64,000 nucleotides of DNA from G039954875 sp039954875 (GTDB lineage Bacteria > Bacteroidota > Bacteroidia > Flavobacteriales > Blattabacteriaceae). Positions 9,870-20,505 of this stretch are shown piece after piece. The notes under the pieces are model-generated. The model saw nothing but the letters and a program-made list of their open reading frames with translations. It did no database searches and was not told the origin of the DNA. Location: assembly GCA_039954875.1 (NCBI GenBank), contig CP157202.1, forward strand, positions 682,001 to 746,000, in the 5' to 3' direction. Position numbers and translations under genes: made by a program. Within the stretch, counting starts at the first letter, position 1. Every line of letters starts with the position of its first letter.

Positions 9870-11067
9870 TAAAAAGCGATTTAAGATGCGGCGATGATAT
9901 ACTTATATCCCTAAATCTTGATCATTTATTTTGACACCAATAAAATACTATCCTAAATCATTTAAATCTAGAAGGAGTGTATTTTTCTTCTTCCAAAGTA
10001 CTATCCCACCTTAGTACCTTCTCTTCATTTAGTCTAAAAACTCAATTCTATTTTCTATACTTCTTTTTATCTTATATCCAATCTAACGCACATATGATTA
10101 TATTTTGAATACACTTCAAATGAGGACAGCCTCAAAAACTTCTCACCATATTTTATAACAAAATCTCCCCCTTTATTTTCCTCAACTTGGCTCATACGAT
10201 GCCATAATGTTCTTGTTCCTACTTTTATTTCTATACTTTTTACTAATATATTTATAGCACCTAGTATAATCATTATTTGTATAATCCACCCTTCTGATGA
10301 TCCTAAACAAAGTCTTAGTAATGACACACTTACTGATAATCAACGACGGTATGTTTGTAGTATTGTAGGGTATCATTACTAAGACTTTGACCTCCTATAC
10401 TCTACAGTCTTAAGAAAAGGATAGAAAACGACCCGTTTCCCTGTTCTTGATAAAAAAAAGGTATCTCATCATCATAGCCTTCTTTAGGAATCTTCCAGTA
10501 GAAAAGGCCTTTATCTGTGATAAGATATCTCGAGAAAGTCCCTAAATATATTTTTTTTAAGAAAAACCAAACCATTTTCTTTTAGATACATATCATAAAT
10601 AGAAGTCTTGATGCTATAATGTTGGTCATCCTTTAAGTCAACCAAACCATTCGAACAATTCCTGAGTTTATCTAACACAGGATTTTTTTTAATAATTCAT
10701 ATACTTCAATATAATGAATAAAATACCCCATAATCTTAAAACTCTATTAGCTTACGCCTTAAATGAATAAACCTACATTAGATTTATGGTAAAATAATTA
10801 ATATTTAATGATTAATAATAATAATATAATCACATATTAACTTTACTAACTAAATTGTGTAAAATAAATAAAGTGTTATCAAGAGTACTAATCTTAAATA
10901 TTCGTGAATAGTAAGACGATATAATATTCGATAAAGGGAGATACCATCGGTAAATTAGGCGATGATAAATACTCCTGAAGCACTATGGAACGTAATCATC
11001 TTAAAATTTGAAAGAAAGTTTTTTGAGCTCATGTATAACCCAAAGATCAAACGTATGTTAATCTATA
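9870..11067. other. Decayed stretch with unidentified remnants
   Basis: Minus-strand open pieces exist at about 10067-10327 and 10430-10560 (for example YLITDKGLFYWKIPKEG). They are in different frames and I recognise no family. The first contains a hydrophobic stretch (MIILGAINILV) after GSSEGW. The last 400 bases before the gcvP stop codon are AT-rich with no feature I can support. Confidence 0.4.
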
Positions 11068-13926
11068 CTATCGACCATCGGAACAAGTACAGATTAGATT
11101 CCGATCACCATAGGCCTCGTCGATACGGGCCACAGCAGGCCAAAATTTTCGCCCCTGTACCCAGCTCAATGGGTAAGCCGCTTGTTCTCGGGTGTAAGGG
11201 TATGTCCAATTATCACTGGTCAATGATTCCAGAGTATGTGGAGCGTTTTTTAACACATTATTATCTTTAACGAATCTTCCTTTAGCAATCTCATCTATCT
11301 CTTTCCTAATATGAATTAAAGCCTCAGCAAAGCGATCCAACTCCTCTTTATTTTCACTTTCAGTAGGCTCTATCATAATTGTCCCTGGGATAGGAAAGGA
11401 TACAGTAGGTGCATGATAACCATAGTCCATCAATCTTTTAGCAATGTCAATTACCTCAACTCCAAGAGATTTGAATTCCCTACAATCTACTATCATCTCG
11501 TGAGCAATCGTATGATTTTTTCCTGTGTACAAGATATCAAAATACGTCTCTAAGCGTGCTTTCAGATAATTAGCATTGAGAATGGCCGCCTCAGTACATT
11601 TTTTGAGTCCTTCACCGCCCAACATACGAATATAGGCATAAGAAATAGTTAAAATCAATGCCGAGCCATAAGGAGCTGCAGATACAGTATTCATCCATGG
11701 ATAGTCATTAGATTTGAAAAAGGGATGAGATGGGAGGAAGGGCTTTAAGTGTTCAGCTACGCAGATGGGGCCTACACCAGGACCACCTCCACCATGAGGA
11801 ATTGCAAAAGTCTTATGAAGGTTGAGATGACATATATCTGCTCCGATCAAAGCCGGATGAGTAAACCCTATTTGTGCATTCATATTGGCACCGTCCATAT
11901 AGACTTGTCCACCATACTCATGGATGATATGGGTAATTTCTCGAATACCAGTTTCGTATACGCCGTGGGTAGACGGATAGGTGACCATCAAGGCAGCAAG
12001 TCGTTGTTGATACTTTTCTGCTTGAATTTTCAACTCCTCAATATCTATATCACCATTTACTGTGGTTTTGATTACGACAACTTTCATACCAGCCATCACC
12101 GCTGAAGCAGGATTGGTCCCATGGGCTGAAGCCGGGATCAGTACAATGTCTCGTTGAGCCTCAGCACAAGCCTCATGATAAGCTTTGATGACCATAAGTC
12201 CAGCATATTCTCCTTGAGCACCTGAATTGGGTTGTAAAGAGGTGGCAGCAAAACCCGTTATGTTCCTCAAATCATTTTCCAATTCCTGAATGATTTTTAA
12301 AAATCCCCCCACTTGGTTATCAGGTACAAAGGGATGAATATTGCTCCACTCTGGATGACTCAAGCAAAACAGTGTCGACGCTGCATTAAGTTTCATTGTA
12401 CACGAGCCAAGTGGAATCATCGAATGGTTGAGTGCGAGATCTTTCCGCTCAAGGCGTTTGATGTAACGCATGAGTTCGGTCTCAGTATGGTATTTTTGAA
12501 ATACTTCATGAGTCAAAAATGGAGCGGCCCGCTTCAAAGGGTCAGGAATACTATTTCCTGTCATATCATTGGGAAGAGAGATGGCATTTTCTTCCACACC
12601 AAGTGTTTGGGCAAAGACGGTGACGATATCTTTGAGATCTTGCTCAGAGGTGGTCTCATCCAAACTAATCCCAACAGTCTTGAGGTCAATATAACGAAAA
12701 TTAATCCTATAGCTTTCAGCCTTAGCCCTGAGCGTATCTACAGACCACTTCCCTAAATCTATTCTCAAAGCATCAAAATAGTATGCATTGACTTGTCTCA
12801 AACCAATCTGATTTAAAGCTTTCTCCAGTCTTCGTGCAGTTTCATGTATTCTTTGGGCGATATATTTTAAACCCTTTGGTCCATGATAAACCGCATACAT
12901 ACCAGCCATAACGGCTAATAGCACTTGGGCTGTGCAAATATTTGAAGTAGCACGTTCGCGTTTGATGTGTTGCTCACGTGTCTGCAAGGTCATACGGAAA
13001 GCCTTTTTTCCTAATTTATCGACAGATTGTCCAATGACCCTTCCTGGGATAAAACGTTTGTATTTTTCTCGAGTAGCAAAATAGGCTGCATGTGGGCCAC
13101 CATATCCCATAGGAATGCCCAATCGCTGAGTGGTACCTACCACTACATCTGCACCCCACTCTCCAGGTGATTTGAGTAATGTTAAAGCCAAAAGATCGGC
13201 TGCTACAACGACAGCGATATCTCTTTCGGCTGCCTGTCGTACAAGTGACTGATGATTATATACCTCACCTGAGGCAGCAGGATATTGGAGCAACATCCCA
13301 AAAAAATCATCTTCATAAGAAAACTGTTCATGCGTACCGACGACGAGTATTATACCTAAACCATGAGCCCTTGTTTTCAGCACGGCTAGGGTCTGAGGAA
13401 ACACCTCTTCCGAAACTAAAAATCGGATAGCATTTTTTTTCTTCTTTTCTTTTGATCGTGCTTGGTAGAGCATTTGCATCGCCTCTGCAGCCGCTGTACC
13501 CTCATCGAGCAATGAGGCATTGGCCAGACTCATGCCGGTAAGCTCTACAACCATCGTTTGAAAATTGATCAATGCCTCCAGGCGTCCTTGAGATATTTCC
13601 GCTTGATAAGGACTATAAGCAGTATACCATCCAGGATTTTCCAAAATATTTCTTTGGATCACAGGTGGTAATATGGTGTTGTGATAACCCAGCCCTATGT
13701 AAGAACGAAACCGCTGATTTTTCGCACCAATCTTTTGCAACTGACCAAGCCACTCGTATTCGGAGAGGGATCGAGGAAGATCCAAGTTTTTTTTCATGCG
13801 AATACCTGGAGGGATAGTCGCATCAATCAATGCATCTACGGATTTATATCCAAGCATCTGGAGCATTTGATGAGATTCATCAGGAGTAGGCCCAATGTGA
13901 CGATGGTAAAACTTTTGGATATCCAT
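11068..13926 (-). CDS. gcvP: Glycine dehydrogenase (decarboxylating), P protein
   Basis: 952-residue single-chain P protein of the glycine cleavage system. It decarboxylates glycine with PLP and passes the aminomethyl group to the lipoyl arm of GcvH. It has the usual two-lobed layout: HRHIGP at 8-13 and the inactive N lobe, then SMIPLGSCTMKLNA from 502, SAHGTNPASAVMAG near 600 and the PLP lysine Lys705 in LNLHKTFAIPHGGGGPGVGP. Length is normal. It stands alone; gcvH, its partner, is intact near 52.3 kb and gcvT is not in this window. A TAnnTTTG element lies 22 bases upstream of the start. All plus-strand open frames across it are shadows. Confidence 0.96.
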   Translation of the reverse strand: MDIQKFYHRHIGPTPDESHQMLQMLGYKSVDALIDATIPPGIRMKKNLDLPRSLSEYEWLGQLQKIGAKNQRFRSYIGLGYHNTILPPVIQRNILENPGWYTAYSPYQAEISQGRLEALINFQTMVVELTGMSLANASLLDEGTAAAEAMQMLYQARSKEKKKKNAIRFLVSEEVFPQTLAVLKTRAHGLGIILVVGTHEQFSYEDDFFGMLLQYPAASGEVYNHQSLVRQAAERDIAVVVAADLLALTLLKSPGEWGADVVVGTTQRLGIPMGYGGPHAAYFATREKYKRFIPGRVIGQSVDKLGKKAFRMTLQTREQHIKRERATSNICTAQVLLAVMAGMYAVYHGPKGLKYIAQRIHETARRLEKALNQIGLRQVNAYYFDALRIDLGKWSVDTLRAKAESYRINFRYIDLKTVGISLDETTSEQDLKDIVTVFAQTLGVEENAISLPNDMTGNSIPDPLKRAAPFLTHEVFQKYHTETELMRYIKRLERKDLALNHSMIPLGSCTMKLNAASTLFCLSHPEWSNIHPFVPDNQVGGFLKIIQELENDLRNITGFAATSLQPNSGAQGEYAGLMVIKAYHEACAEAQRDIVLIPASAHGTNPASAVMAGMKVVVIKTTVNGDIDIEELKIQAEKYQQRLAALMVTYPSTHGVYETGIREITHIIHEYGGQVYMDGANMNAQIGFTHPALIGADICHLNLHKTFAIPHGGGGPGVGPICVAEHLKPFLPSHPFFKSNDYPWMNTVSAAPYGSALILTISYAYIRMLGGEGLKKCTEAAILNANYLKARLETYFDILYTGKNHTIAHEMIVDCREFKSLGVEVIDIAKRLMDYGYHAPTVSFPIPGTIMIEPTESENKEELDRFAEALIHIRKEIDEIAKGRFVKDNNVLKNAPHTLESLTSDNWTYPYTREQAAYPLSWVQGRKFWPAVARIDEAYGDRNLICTCSDGR

Positions 13927-13947
13927 ATAAATTTATATATATAAGGC

Positions 13948-13955
13948 CAAATTTA
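13948..13955 (-). promoter_or_regulatory. -7 element TAAATTTG for gcvP
   Basis: On the minus strand TAAATTTG matches the Bacteroidota TAnnTTTG -7 consensus, ending 22 bases before the gcvP ATG. I see no convincing -33 TTTG at the usual distance, so the assignment rests on the -7 match and position. Confidence 0.4.
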
Positions 13956-13989
13956 GCAAAATATTTTAAGGTTATATTTGCTTTAATGG

Positions 13990-14690
13990 GGCAATGGATG
14001 CTTATCTTTACGACAAAAGTTAAATCTGAGTAGAGTTAGACGCAGCTTTTCTCTCCGCTTATATATAGGAAATCATGTTGATAAGCTTGAGATACTCTAT
14101 CCCTATTCGGGGGGGGGGAGGATTTCAGAAATATTTCTTCATTGAAGATCCTCTTGATTACCTTCGTATGGAGTAGTACAATAGTAGGCTTCCTTTTGAT
14201 GATATATGACATAGCTTGGATGTCGTTGAAATTTTTTATATCTACACAATATTTGTATATGTTTGGGACTACTGACCAATACCCCTTCAATATCCCGTTA
14301 TGTGGAAAAGGATCCTCAATATTTATAGGGTTTACCTCAGCGCTAGGGGATGAAACCTGTAAAATGTTTTGCTGTGGTTTGTCTACTGAGTTCGGGCAGA
14401 CTCTTGTAGATTAATACCCCCTCATCCCTAGCAAAATAGGTGTATACGGTAACAGTTTTTACCACGGAATGGATGAGTATATGGAGTTCTCCAAAAAGGG
14501 AGGATTGATACTATACTATTTTAATAGAAGCTTACTCTTTATGACCTTAGACTTTAATAAAACTTGTTAACTATTGGACATCTGAATGTGCCTGATAAGG
14601 TTTGAATCATGTGATATATTATAATAGATAGGACAAAGCTTTTTAGTACATTTACCACTCAAACAACATCTCATCAAATATCAAAAACTT
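13990..14690. other. Gene-free stretch with a minus-strand remnant and a G10 tract
   Basis: Minus-strand open pieces between about 14420 and 14036 read as former protein (for example EDPFPHNGILKGYWSVVPN) but belong to no family I recognise. They are split by a run of ten G on the plus strand at 14109-14118. A TACATTTA sequence about 45 bases before mdh is one base off the -7 consensus and could serve mdh. Confidence 0.4.
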
Positions 14691-14696
14691 ATCGAT

Positions 14697-15665
<969 letters not shown>

Positions 15666-16550
15666 AAAATAAAAGCCCTTATCCTAATTAGCTCATCCCA
15701 GCATTATACGATCACTTTTCAACCGGATCATTATAAATAAAGGTTTATGCTAAATAAATGGTGATAATAAAACCCTTATATATACTTTACCACGACTTCA
15801 AAATCGATGTGGAGGCATAAACAAAAGAGATTCTCATAGATCGATTTATTAATTTCACGATTCCCATTGTACTGGTACGGTACACCAGCTCTACGGAAAA
15901 AATGATAAAACCAAGTGTTGATCTATAGTTTTCTAGACCACAAAATGAAAAGAAAATACACTCTACTGTTGATCACTACCGGCTCAAAAGGACCGATACT
16001 TTACATACAGGACACCTCAGCCATTTCACCTTAGTGAAGTTGTTACACCCCTGGCTAATTATTGTGAAATACTTTATAACATATACATTCAATCAAATGG
16101 GCTAAATAAACGTCTCAAAAAATAGACGGTTTTGCATCCTGCTGCCGAAGGACATGTCCAATGCTGTGATAGTTTTTATAAAAAAAACTATTAAAAATAC
16201 AGTAAGAATAAAAATTAATCCCTATGAACCTCATACAACCCTTATGATATAGACTAAAAGATATCGTTAGCAGCATTCTCTTTCTCATAAAACCTATTAA
16301 AAATTGATATTCAATAGACCTGAAGAAGACAAGGGTGCGAAAAAAAACACATAATAAACGTATATTAAATCAACAACAATGCTACCAAAAAGTATTTTAG
16401 TAATTTTTTCTCTTTCAGGCGAGGAGGAGAATATATCAAATTTCTATGAGTAAAATTGATACCAATTTCCCTTAAAAGATAAAATAAACGTTCTTATCAA
16501 TATTTAATTTTTATTAGTTAAATATTAATAATATTAATTTATTTTTTTTA
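15666..16550. other. Decayed stretch after mdh
   Basis: Plus-strand fragments between about 15800 and 16180 (for example HYRLKRTDTLHTGHLSHF) look like old coding sequence in several frames, with no family recognised. The rest is AT-rich. No terminator for mdh is evident. Confidence 0.4.
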
Positions 16551-16556
16551 ACTCCG

Positions 16557-16641
16557 TACCCGGGGCGGGAATCGAACCCGCACAGCCACAATAACTACAG
16601 GATTTTAAGTCCTGCGTGTCTACCTATTCCACCACCCGGGC
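16557..16641 (-). tRNA. tRNA-Leu (anticodon TAA)
   Basis: 85-base tRNA on the minus strand with a 7-bp acceptor stem GCCCGGG/CCCGGGT, a long variable arm as expected for a class II tRNA, the TAA anticodon in GACTTAAAATC and the T-arm GGTTCGATTCC. The 3' CCA is not encoded. It is the second gene of a two-tRNA unit after tRNA-Gly, with a 45-base spacer. Confidence 0.97.
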
Positions 16642-16686
16642 ACACAAAAATGTATTTGATCAAATCCATTTTATAAATCCCAGCAG

Positions 16687-16759
<73 letters not shown>

Positions 16760-16789
16760 GCCTTACTTAAATTGATCATCTAAGGGAGA

Positions 16790-16822
16790 CAAATATAAAG
16801 CACTTTTCGATATTTATCAAAA
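16790..16822 (-). promoter_or_regulatory. Promoter of the tRNA-Gly/tRNA-Leu unit
   Basis: On the minus strand TTTTG, a 20-base spacer and TATATTTG match the Bacteroidota -33/-7 promoter. It lies directly after the mutS stop codon and about 30 bases before the tRNA-Gly 5' end. Confidence 0.6.
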
Positions 16823-19426
16823 TCATCGGCCTAATATTTTTTTAATCTCATTAAGTTTCATCAAGACCTCTACAGTGGTTAGGGTATTGATATCTACGTT
16901 GATAAGTTGATCTCGGATAGCTTTTAATATTGGATCATCGAGTTGGAAAAAACTCAGCTGCATATTGTCATAAACGGGTTGACGATTTTTTTGCTTGACC
17001 GCTTCGTGAAGATGTAATCTTGCAAGCGTCTTCAATATTTCAGTGGACCTACGGATCACCTGAGCAGGTATACCAGCCATTTTGGCTACATGTATACCAA
17101 AACTATGTTCACTACACCCTGGGACTAGTTGGCGCATGAAAATAATGTGTCCATCTATATCCTTGACAGAAACATTGTAATTCTTGATCCGTTCAAAAGA
17201 GTGGGCCATCTCATTGAGCTCATGATAATGCGTAGCAAACAAAGTTTTAGGACAGCTAGCATGTTCGTGCAAATATTCAGTAATAGCCCAGGCGATCGAG
17301 ATACCATCATAAGTGCTGGTACCTCGGCCTATTTCATCCAAGATGAGTAAACTCCGCTTAGAAATGTTATTTAGGATACTGGCCGTCTCATTCATCTCTA
17401 CCATGAAGGTAGATTCGCCCATAGAAATATTATCTGAGGCTCCTACCCTACTAAATATCTTATCGACCCAACCTAGTTTGGCTTGTTTAGCCGGTACATA
17501 GCTACCGATCTGAGCCATCAATACGATCAAAGCGGTTTGGCGTAAGACGGCCGACTTGCCAGACATATTCGGGCCCGTGATCATGACAATCTGCTGATCT
17601 GTCTGATTGAGCAATATATCATTAACGACATAGGACATTCCCAAAGGGAGTTGCTTTTCTATAACGGGATGTCTACCTCCTTTTATATACATATCAAAAG
17701 ATTCGTCCAACTCTGGCCGCACATAATTATTTTCTGCTGCACAAACAGCCAAAGCACGCAAGACGTCTATACGGGCAATCCATTTAGCATTTAATTGTAG
17801 GGGCTTGATATACTTGGCAAGAAATTGGACCAACTCTTGAAACAGTCTCGTCTCCAAAGCAAACATTTTTTCTTCGGCAACCAAGATCTGCGTCTCATAA
17901 TCTTTCAATTCGTCGGTCACATAGCGTTCGGCATTAGCTAGAGTTTGTTTACGTATCCAGTCAGTAGGAACTTTGTTTCGGTGCACATTACGCACCTCGA
18001 TATAATAACCGAAAACGTGATTGAAAGCGATTTTTAAACTATTGATACCCGTACGCATTCGCTCACGCTGACACAATTGTTCCAAATAATCTTTGCTAGC
18101 ATAGGCCAATTGACGCAACCTATCCAACTCCTCAGAGACACCTTGGAGGATCACATTCCCTTTATTAATCTGATGTGATGACTCAGTAGTCATAGTCTTA
18201 GCAATACGCTCACGAAGTGGGTCACAAAGTTGAATATGATCTCCAAATACTTTGAATACTTCTGATCTGGATGTCGAAAGTTGGGTCTTAATCGTCACGA
18301 TTGCTTCCAAAGACTTGAACAAAACCATCACTTCACGCGGGCTGATACGTTCAGTAGCAACCTTAGAAATCAAACGTTCGATATCGGCTATTTGCTTGAG
18401 TTGATCAGACACAGCCCACGAAAGAGACTCATTAGCTAAAAACTGCGCCAGAGCCTCATGACGTTTTTTGATCTGGGAAATGTTTTTAAGCGGAATGGTG
18501 ATCCAACGCTTGAGCAGCCGGGCACCCATGGGAGAGATCGTCTTATCAAGCACATCTATTAAAGCTATACTCTTCTCACTAGTCGGGCTGATGATCTCGA
18601 GATTGCGTAAGGTGAAGTCATCCATCCACACATATTGGTCTTCTTCTATCCCACGGATGGTTGAGATATGTTTGAGGTGATTGTGACGTGTATAGGACAT
18701 ATAATGCAAGATCACAGCAGCAGCGATGATACCTAGAGATAAACCCTCAATTCCAAAGCCTTTAAGTGAATTAGTCTGAAAGTGTTGCGTCAATTTTTCG
18801 TATGCTGCTGGATATTGAAAAGCCCAATCCCCCATCGTATATATATGATGATCTTTACCAAAATGCTGTTCAAATACCTTTCTTTTCTGCTTCTGATAAA
18901 CTATTTCACTAGGATAGAAACGCTGGATTAGTTGTTGGGCATGATTGAGTGTACCCTCGGCTATGAAAAACTCGCCGGTAGAGATATCCAAAAAAGCTAG
19001 GCCAATCTTCTCTTTTTCCCAGTGAAGGGCTGCAAGAAAGTTATTGGACCGAGCTTCGAGGGCTTGATAATTTAAAGCCACACCAGGCGTGACCAATTCA
19101 GTGACGCCTCTTTTGATAATAGTTTTGGTCTTTTGGGAATCTTCCAACTGATCACAAATAGCCACACGAAGACCTGCACGAACCAACTTTGGCAAATAAG
19201 TATCTAAAGCGTGATGGGGGAAGCCAGCCAAATCAGTGTCGGCCGAGGCTCCATTTGAGCGCTTAGTCAAGACAATATTCAGCAATTGTGCACATTTTAT
19301 AGCATCTGGACCAAAGGTTTCGTAGAAATCACCTACTCGAAACAATAACATAGCATCAGGATACTGACCCTTGATGTCATGATATTGCTTCATCAAGGGA
19401 GTATGTTGGTTTCTCGATAAGGCCAA
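16823..19426 (-). CDS. mutS: DNA mismatch repair protein MutS
   Basis: 867-residue mismatch recognition ATPase. The N-terminal mismatch-binding domain has YPDAMLLFRVGDFYETFG (Phe-x-Glu wedge in FYE). The C-terminal ATPase has the Walker A GPNMSGKS, the STFMVEMNE segment, LILDEIGRGTSTYDG and ATHYHEL. I set the start at TTG 19426 although the frame is open to 19657. The longer version would exceed the family's usual length by 77 residues, the extra part has no MutS homology, and it runs antisense to the N-terminus of a divergent methyltransferase gene starting at 19482. A TAnnTTTG element sits 24 bases upstream of the TTG. The gene is intact. Confidence 0.93.
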   Translation of the reverse strand: MALSRNQHTPLMKQYHDIKGQYPDAMLLFRVGDFYETFGPDAIKCAQLLNIVLTKRSNGASADTDLAGFPHHALDTYLPKLVRAGLRVAICDQLEDSQKTKTIIKRGVTELVTPGVALNYQALEARSNNFLAALHWEKEKIGLAFLDISTGEFFIAEGTLNHAQQLIQRFYPSEIVYQKQKRKVFEQHFGKDHHIYTMGDWAFQYPAAYEKLTQHFQTNSLKGFGIEGLSLGIIAAAVILHYMSYTRHNHLKHISTIRGIEEDQYVWMDDFTLRNLEIISPTSEKSIALIDVLDKTISPMGARLLKRWITIPLKNISQIKKRHEALAQFLANESLSWAVSDQLKQIADIERLISKVATERISPREVMVLFKSLEAIVTIKTQLSTSRSEVFKVFGDHIQLCDPLRERIAKTMTTESSHQINKGNVILQGVSEELDRLRQLAYASKDYLEQLCQRERMRTGINSLKIAFNHVFGYYIEVRNVHRNKVPTDWIRKQTLANAERYVTDELKDYETQILVAEEKMFALETRLFQELVQFLAKYIKPLQLNAKWIARIDVLRALAVCAAENNYVRPELDESFDMYIKGGRHPVIEKQLPLGMSYVVNDILLNQTDQQIVMITGPNMSGKSAVLRQTALIVLMAQIGSYVPAKQAKLGWVDKIFSRVGASDNISMGESTFMVEMNETASILNNISKRSLLILDEIGRGTSTYDGISIAWAITEYLHEHASCPKTLFATHYHELNEMAHSFERIKNYNVSVKDIDGHIIFMRQLVPGCSEHSFGIHVAKMAGIPAQVIRRSTEILKTLARLHLHEAVKQKNRQPVYDNMQLSFFQLDDPILKAIRDQLINVDINTLTTVEVLMKLNEIKKILGR

Positions 19427-19450
19427 AACTGAGAGGTATTTAGTATCTTG

Positions 19451-19458
19451 CAAAGATA
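19451..19458 (-). promoter_or_regulatory. -7 element TATCTTTG for mutS
   Basis: On the minus strand TATCTTTG fits TAnnTTTG and lies 24 bases before the proposed TTG start. It would place the transcription start inside the longer open frame, which supports the shorter protein. Confidence 0.45.
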
Positions 19459-19481
19459 ATAAGTTGTTAGGGGTTTGTGAA

Positions 19482-20013
19482 ATGAGAAAATTAAAAACGA
19501 TAGAGCTCAAACCTCTCTCGGTTGAAGCATTCAAGAAAAGTCCTAAAAATCCCATTGTAATTTTACTTGACAATATGCGAAGTTTATAAAATGTCGGTGC
19601 TGTCTTTAGAACAGCCGATGCTTTTCTGATTGAGAAAATATACTTATGTCGTATCACAGCTTAGCCGCCTAAAAGAGAGATCCAAAAAAAACAGCCTTGG
19701 GAGCAGAAAATAGTGTAGCGTGGACATATTATCCTAAGGCATAAATAGCTATCAATATTATAAATCAATAGGTTATCAGATTATAGCCATATAGCAAACA
19801 GATGAAAGTATCCCTTTGAATGATTTTCCTATCGAGAAAGAGGGACATTATTTATTGATCTTTGGCTATGAAGTCAAGGGAATCAAACAAGAACTCATCC
19901 ATTATTGCAATTATGCTTTGGAAATCCCTCAATTTGGAATAAAGCATTCACTCGACGTTTCAGTGAATATAGTGATTGTTTTATGGGAGATTGTCAGAGC
20001 ATTTCAAAAATGA
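19482..20013 (+). pseudogene. SpoU/TrmH-family RNA methyltransferase wreck
   Basis: From ATG 19482 the plus strand reads like a Bacteroidota TrmH-family 2'-O-ribose methyltransferase: MRKLKTIELKPLSVEAF, then SPKNPIVILLDN, then NVGAVFRTADAFLIEKI. A TAA at 19587-19589 replaces the Asn expected before NVGAVFRTADAF, a second stop follows, and the frame then shifts. The C-terminal knot region resumes in another frame from about 19816: LIFGYEVKGI, EIPQFGIKHSLDVSV, matching the family's IFGNEVxGV and IPQFGTKHSLNVSV. It is divergent from mutS, an arrangement I recall from related genomes. The SAM-binding knot is split, so no active enzyme is expected. Confidence 0.8.
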
Positions 20014-20059
20014 AAAAAAAGACCCAAAATCACTTCCGAGCTTTTTTTTCTTATAAGGT

Positions 20060-20505
20060 AGTTAGATCAATCTCTTACAGACTTAGGAATGAACTCTACC
20101 CTTCTTTTTTCATCATTTTTGGAAAGTCCTGTTTCCGGATTCTTAACGGTACAATTTTTAGTTTTATAACGCTTATCATCGCATTCAGGATACTTCAACT
20201 CGGTCTCCTCTTTGGCTACCACAGTCAATCTGGATGCTTTAACACCCTCTGAGATTATATTTTTTTTAATACCATCACCCCTTTTTACACTCAATTTGAA
20301 ATTGTATGGAACAGGATCCAGAGATATCAGTATGGCCGATTATATCAAAGTTAGTATGGGGGGGATGCTCTATCATCAGTGCGGCAGCCTCTTTTTTAGT
20401 ATACCACGATATTTAGGCTTGATTGCAGCACGGTTTAGATCGAATTGAATCTCTTCGAGTTCCTTACTTCACCTTATTGATTTGTTCTTTACCCATAATG
20501 TATAA
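20060..20505 (-). pseudogene. OmpA/MotB-like C-terminal domain, detached and frameshifted
   Basis: Beyond the stop of the OmpA-family gene at 20506 the minus strand continues with the expected peptidoglycan-binding domain, broken into at least three frames. The pieces are EEIQFDLNRAAIKPKYRGIL, then NFDIIGHTDISGS, then GVKASRLTVVAKEETEL and KNDEKRRVEFIPKSVRD. They match the family's IxFDxNxAxIxP, GHTDxxGS and NxRRVEF blocks. The order and strand show that this was once the C-terminal half of the upstream protein. The break between the halves is a stop codon after KKPIKK followed by indels. Confidence 0.8.

Noticed and set aside
10067..10327. Possible third member of the surface family with the shared C-terminal anchor
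   Set aside because: It has GW followed by a hydrophobic stretch but lacks the IQGTVVF and RKLSSQKI tail; similarity is too weak.
11068..13944. Several plus-strand open frames of 80-150 codons across this interval
   Set aside because: They are antisense shadows of the intact gcvP; none has its own family features.
14142..14414. Plus-strand membrane-like open frame of 90 codons
   Set aside because: The opposite strand reads more protein-like; neither frame has a recognised family, so it is recorded only as decayed sequence.
19427..19657. N-terminal extension of MutS
   Set aside because: The residues have no MutS similarity and are antisense to a dead TrmH-family gene.
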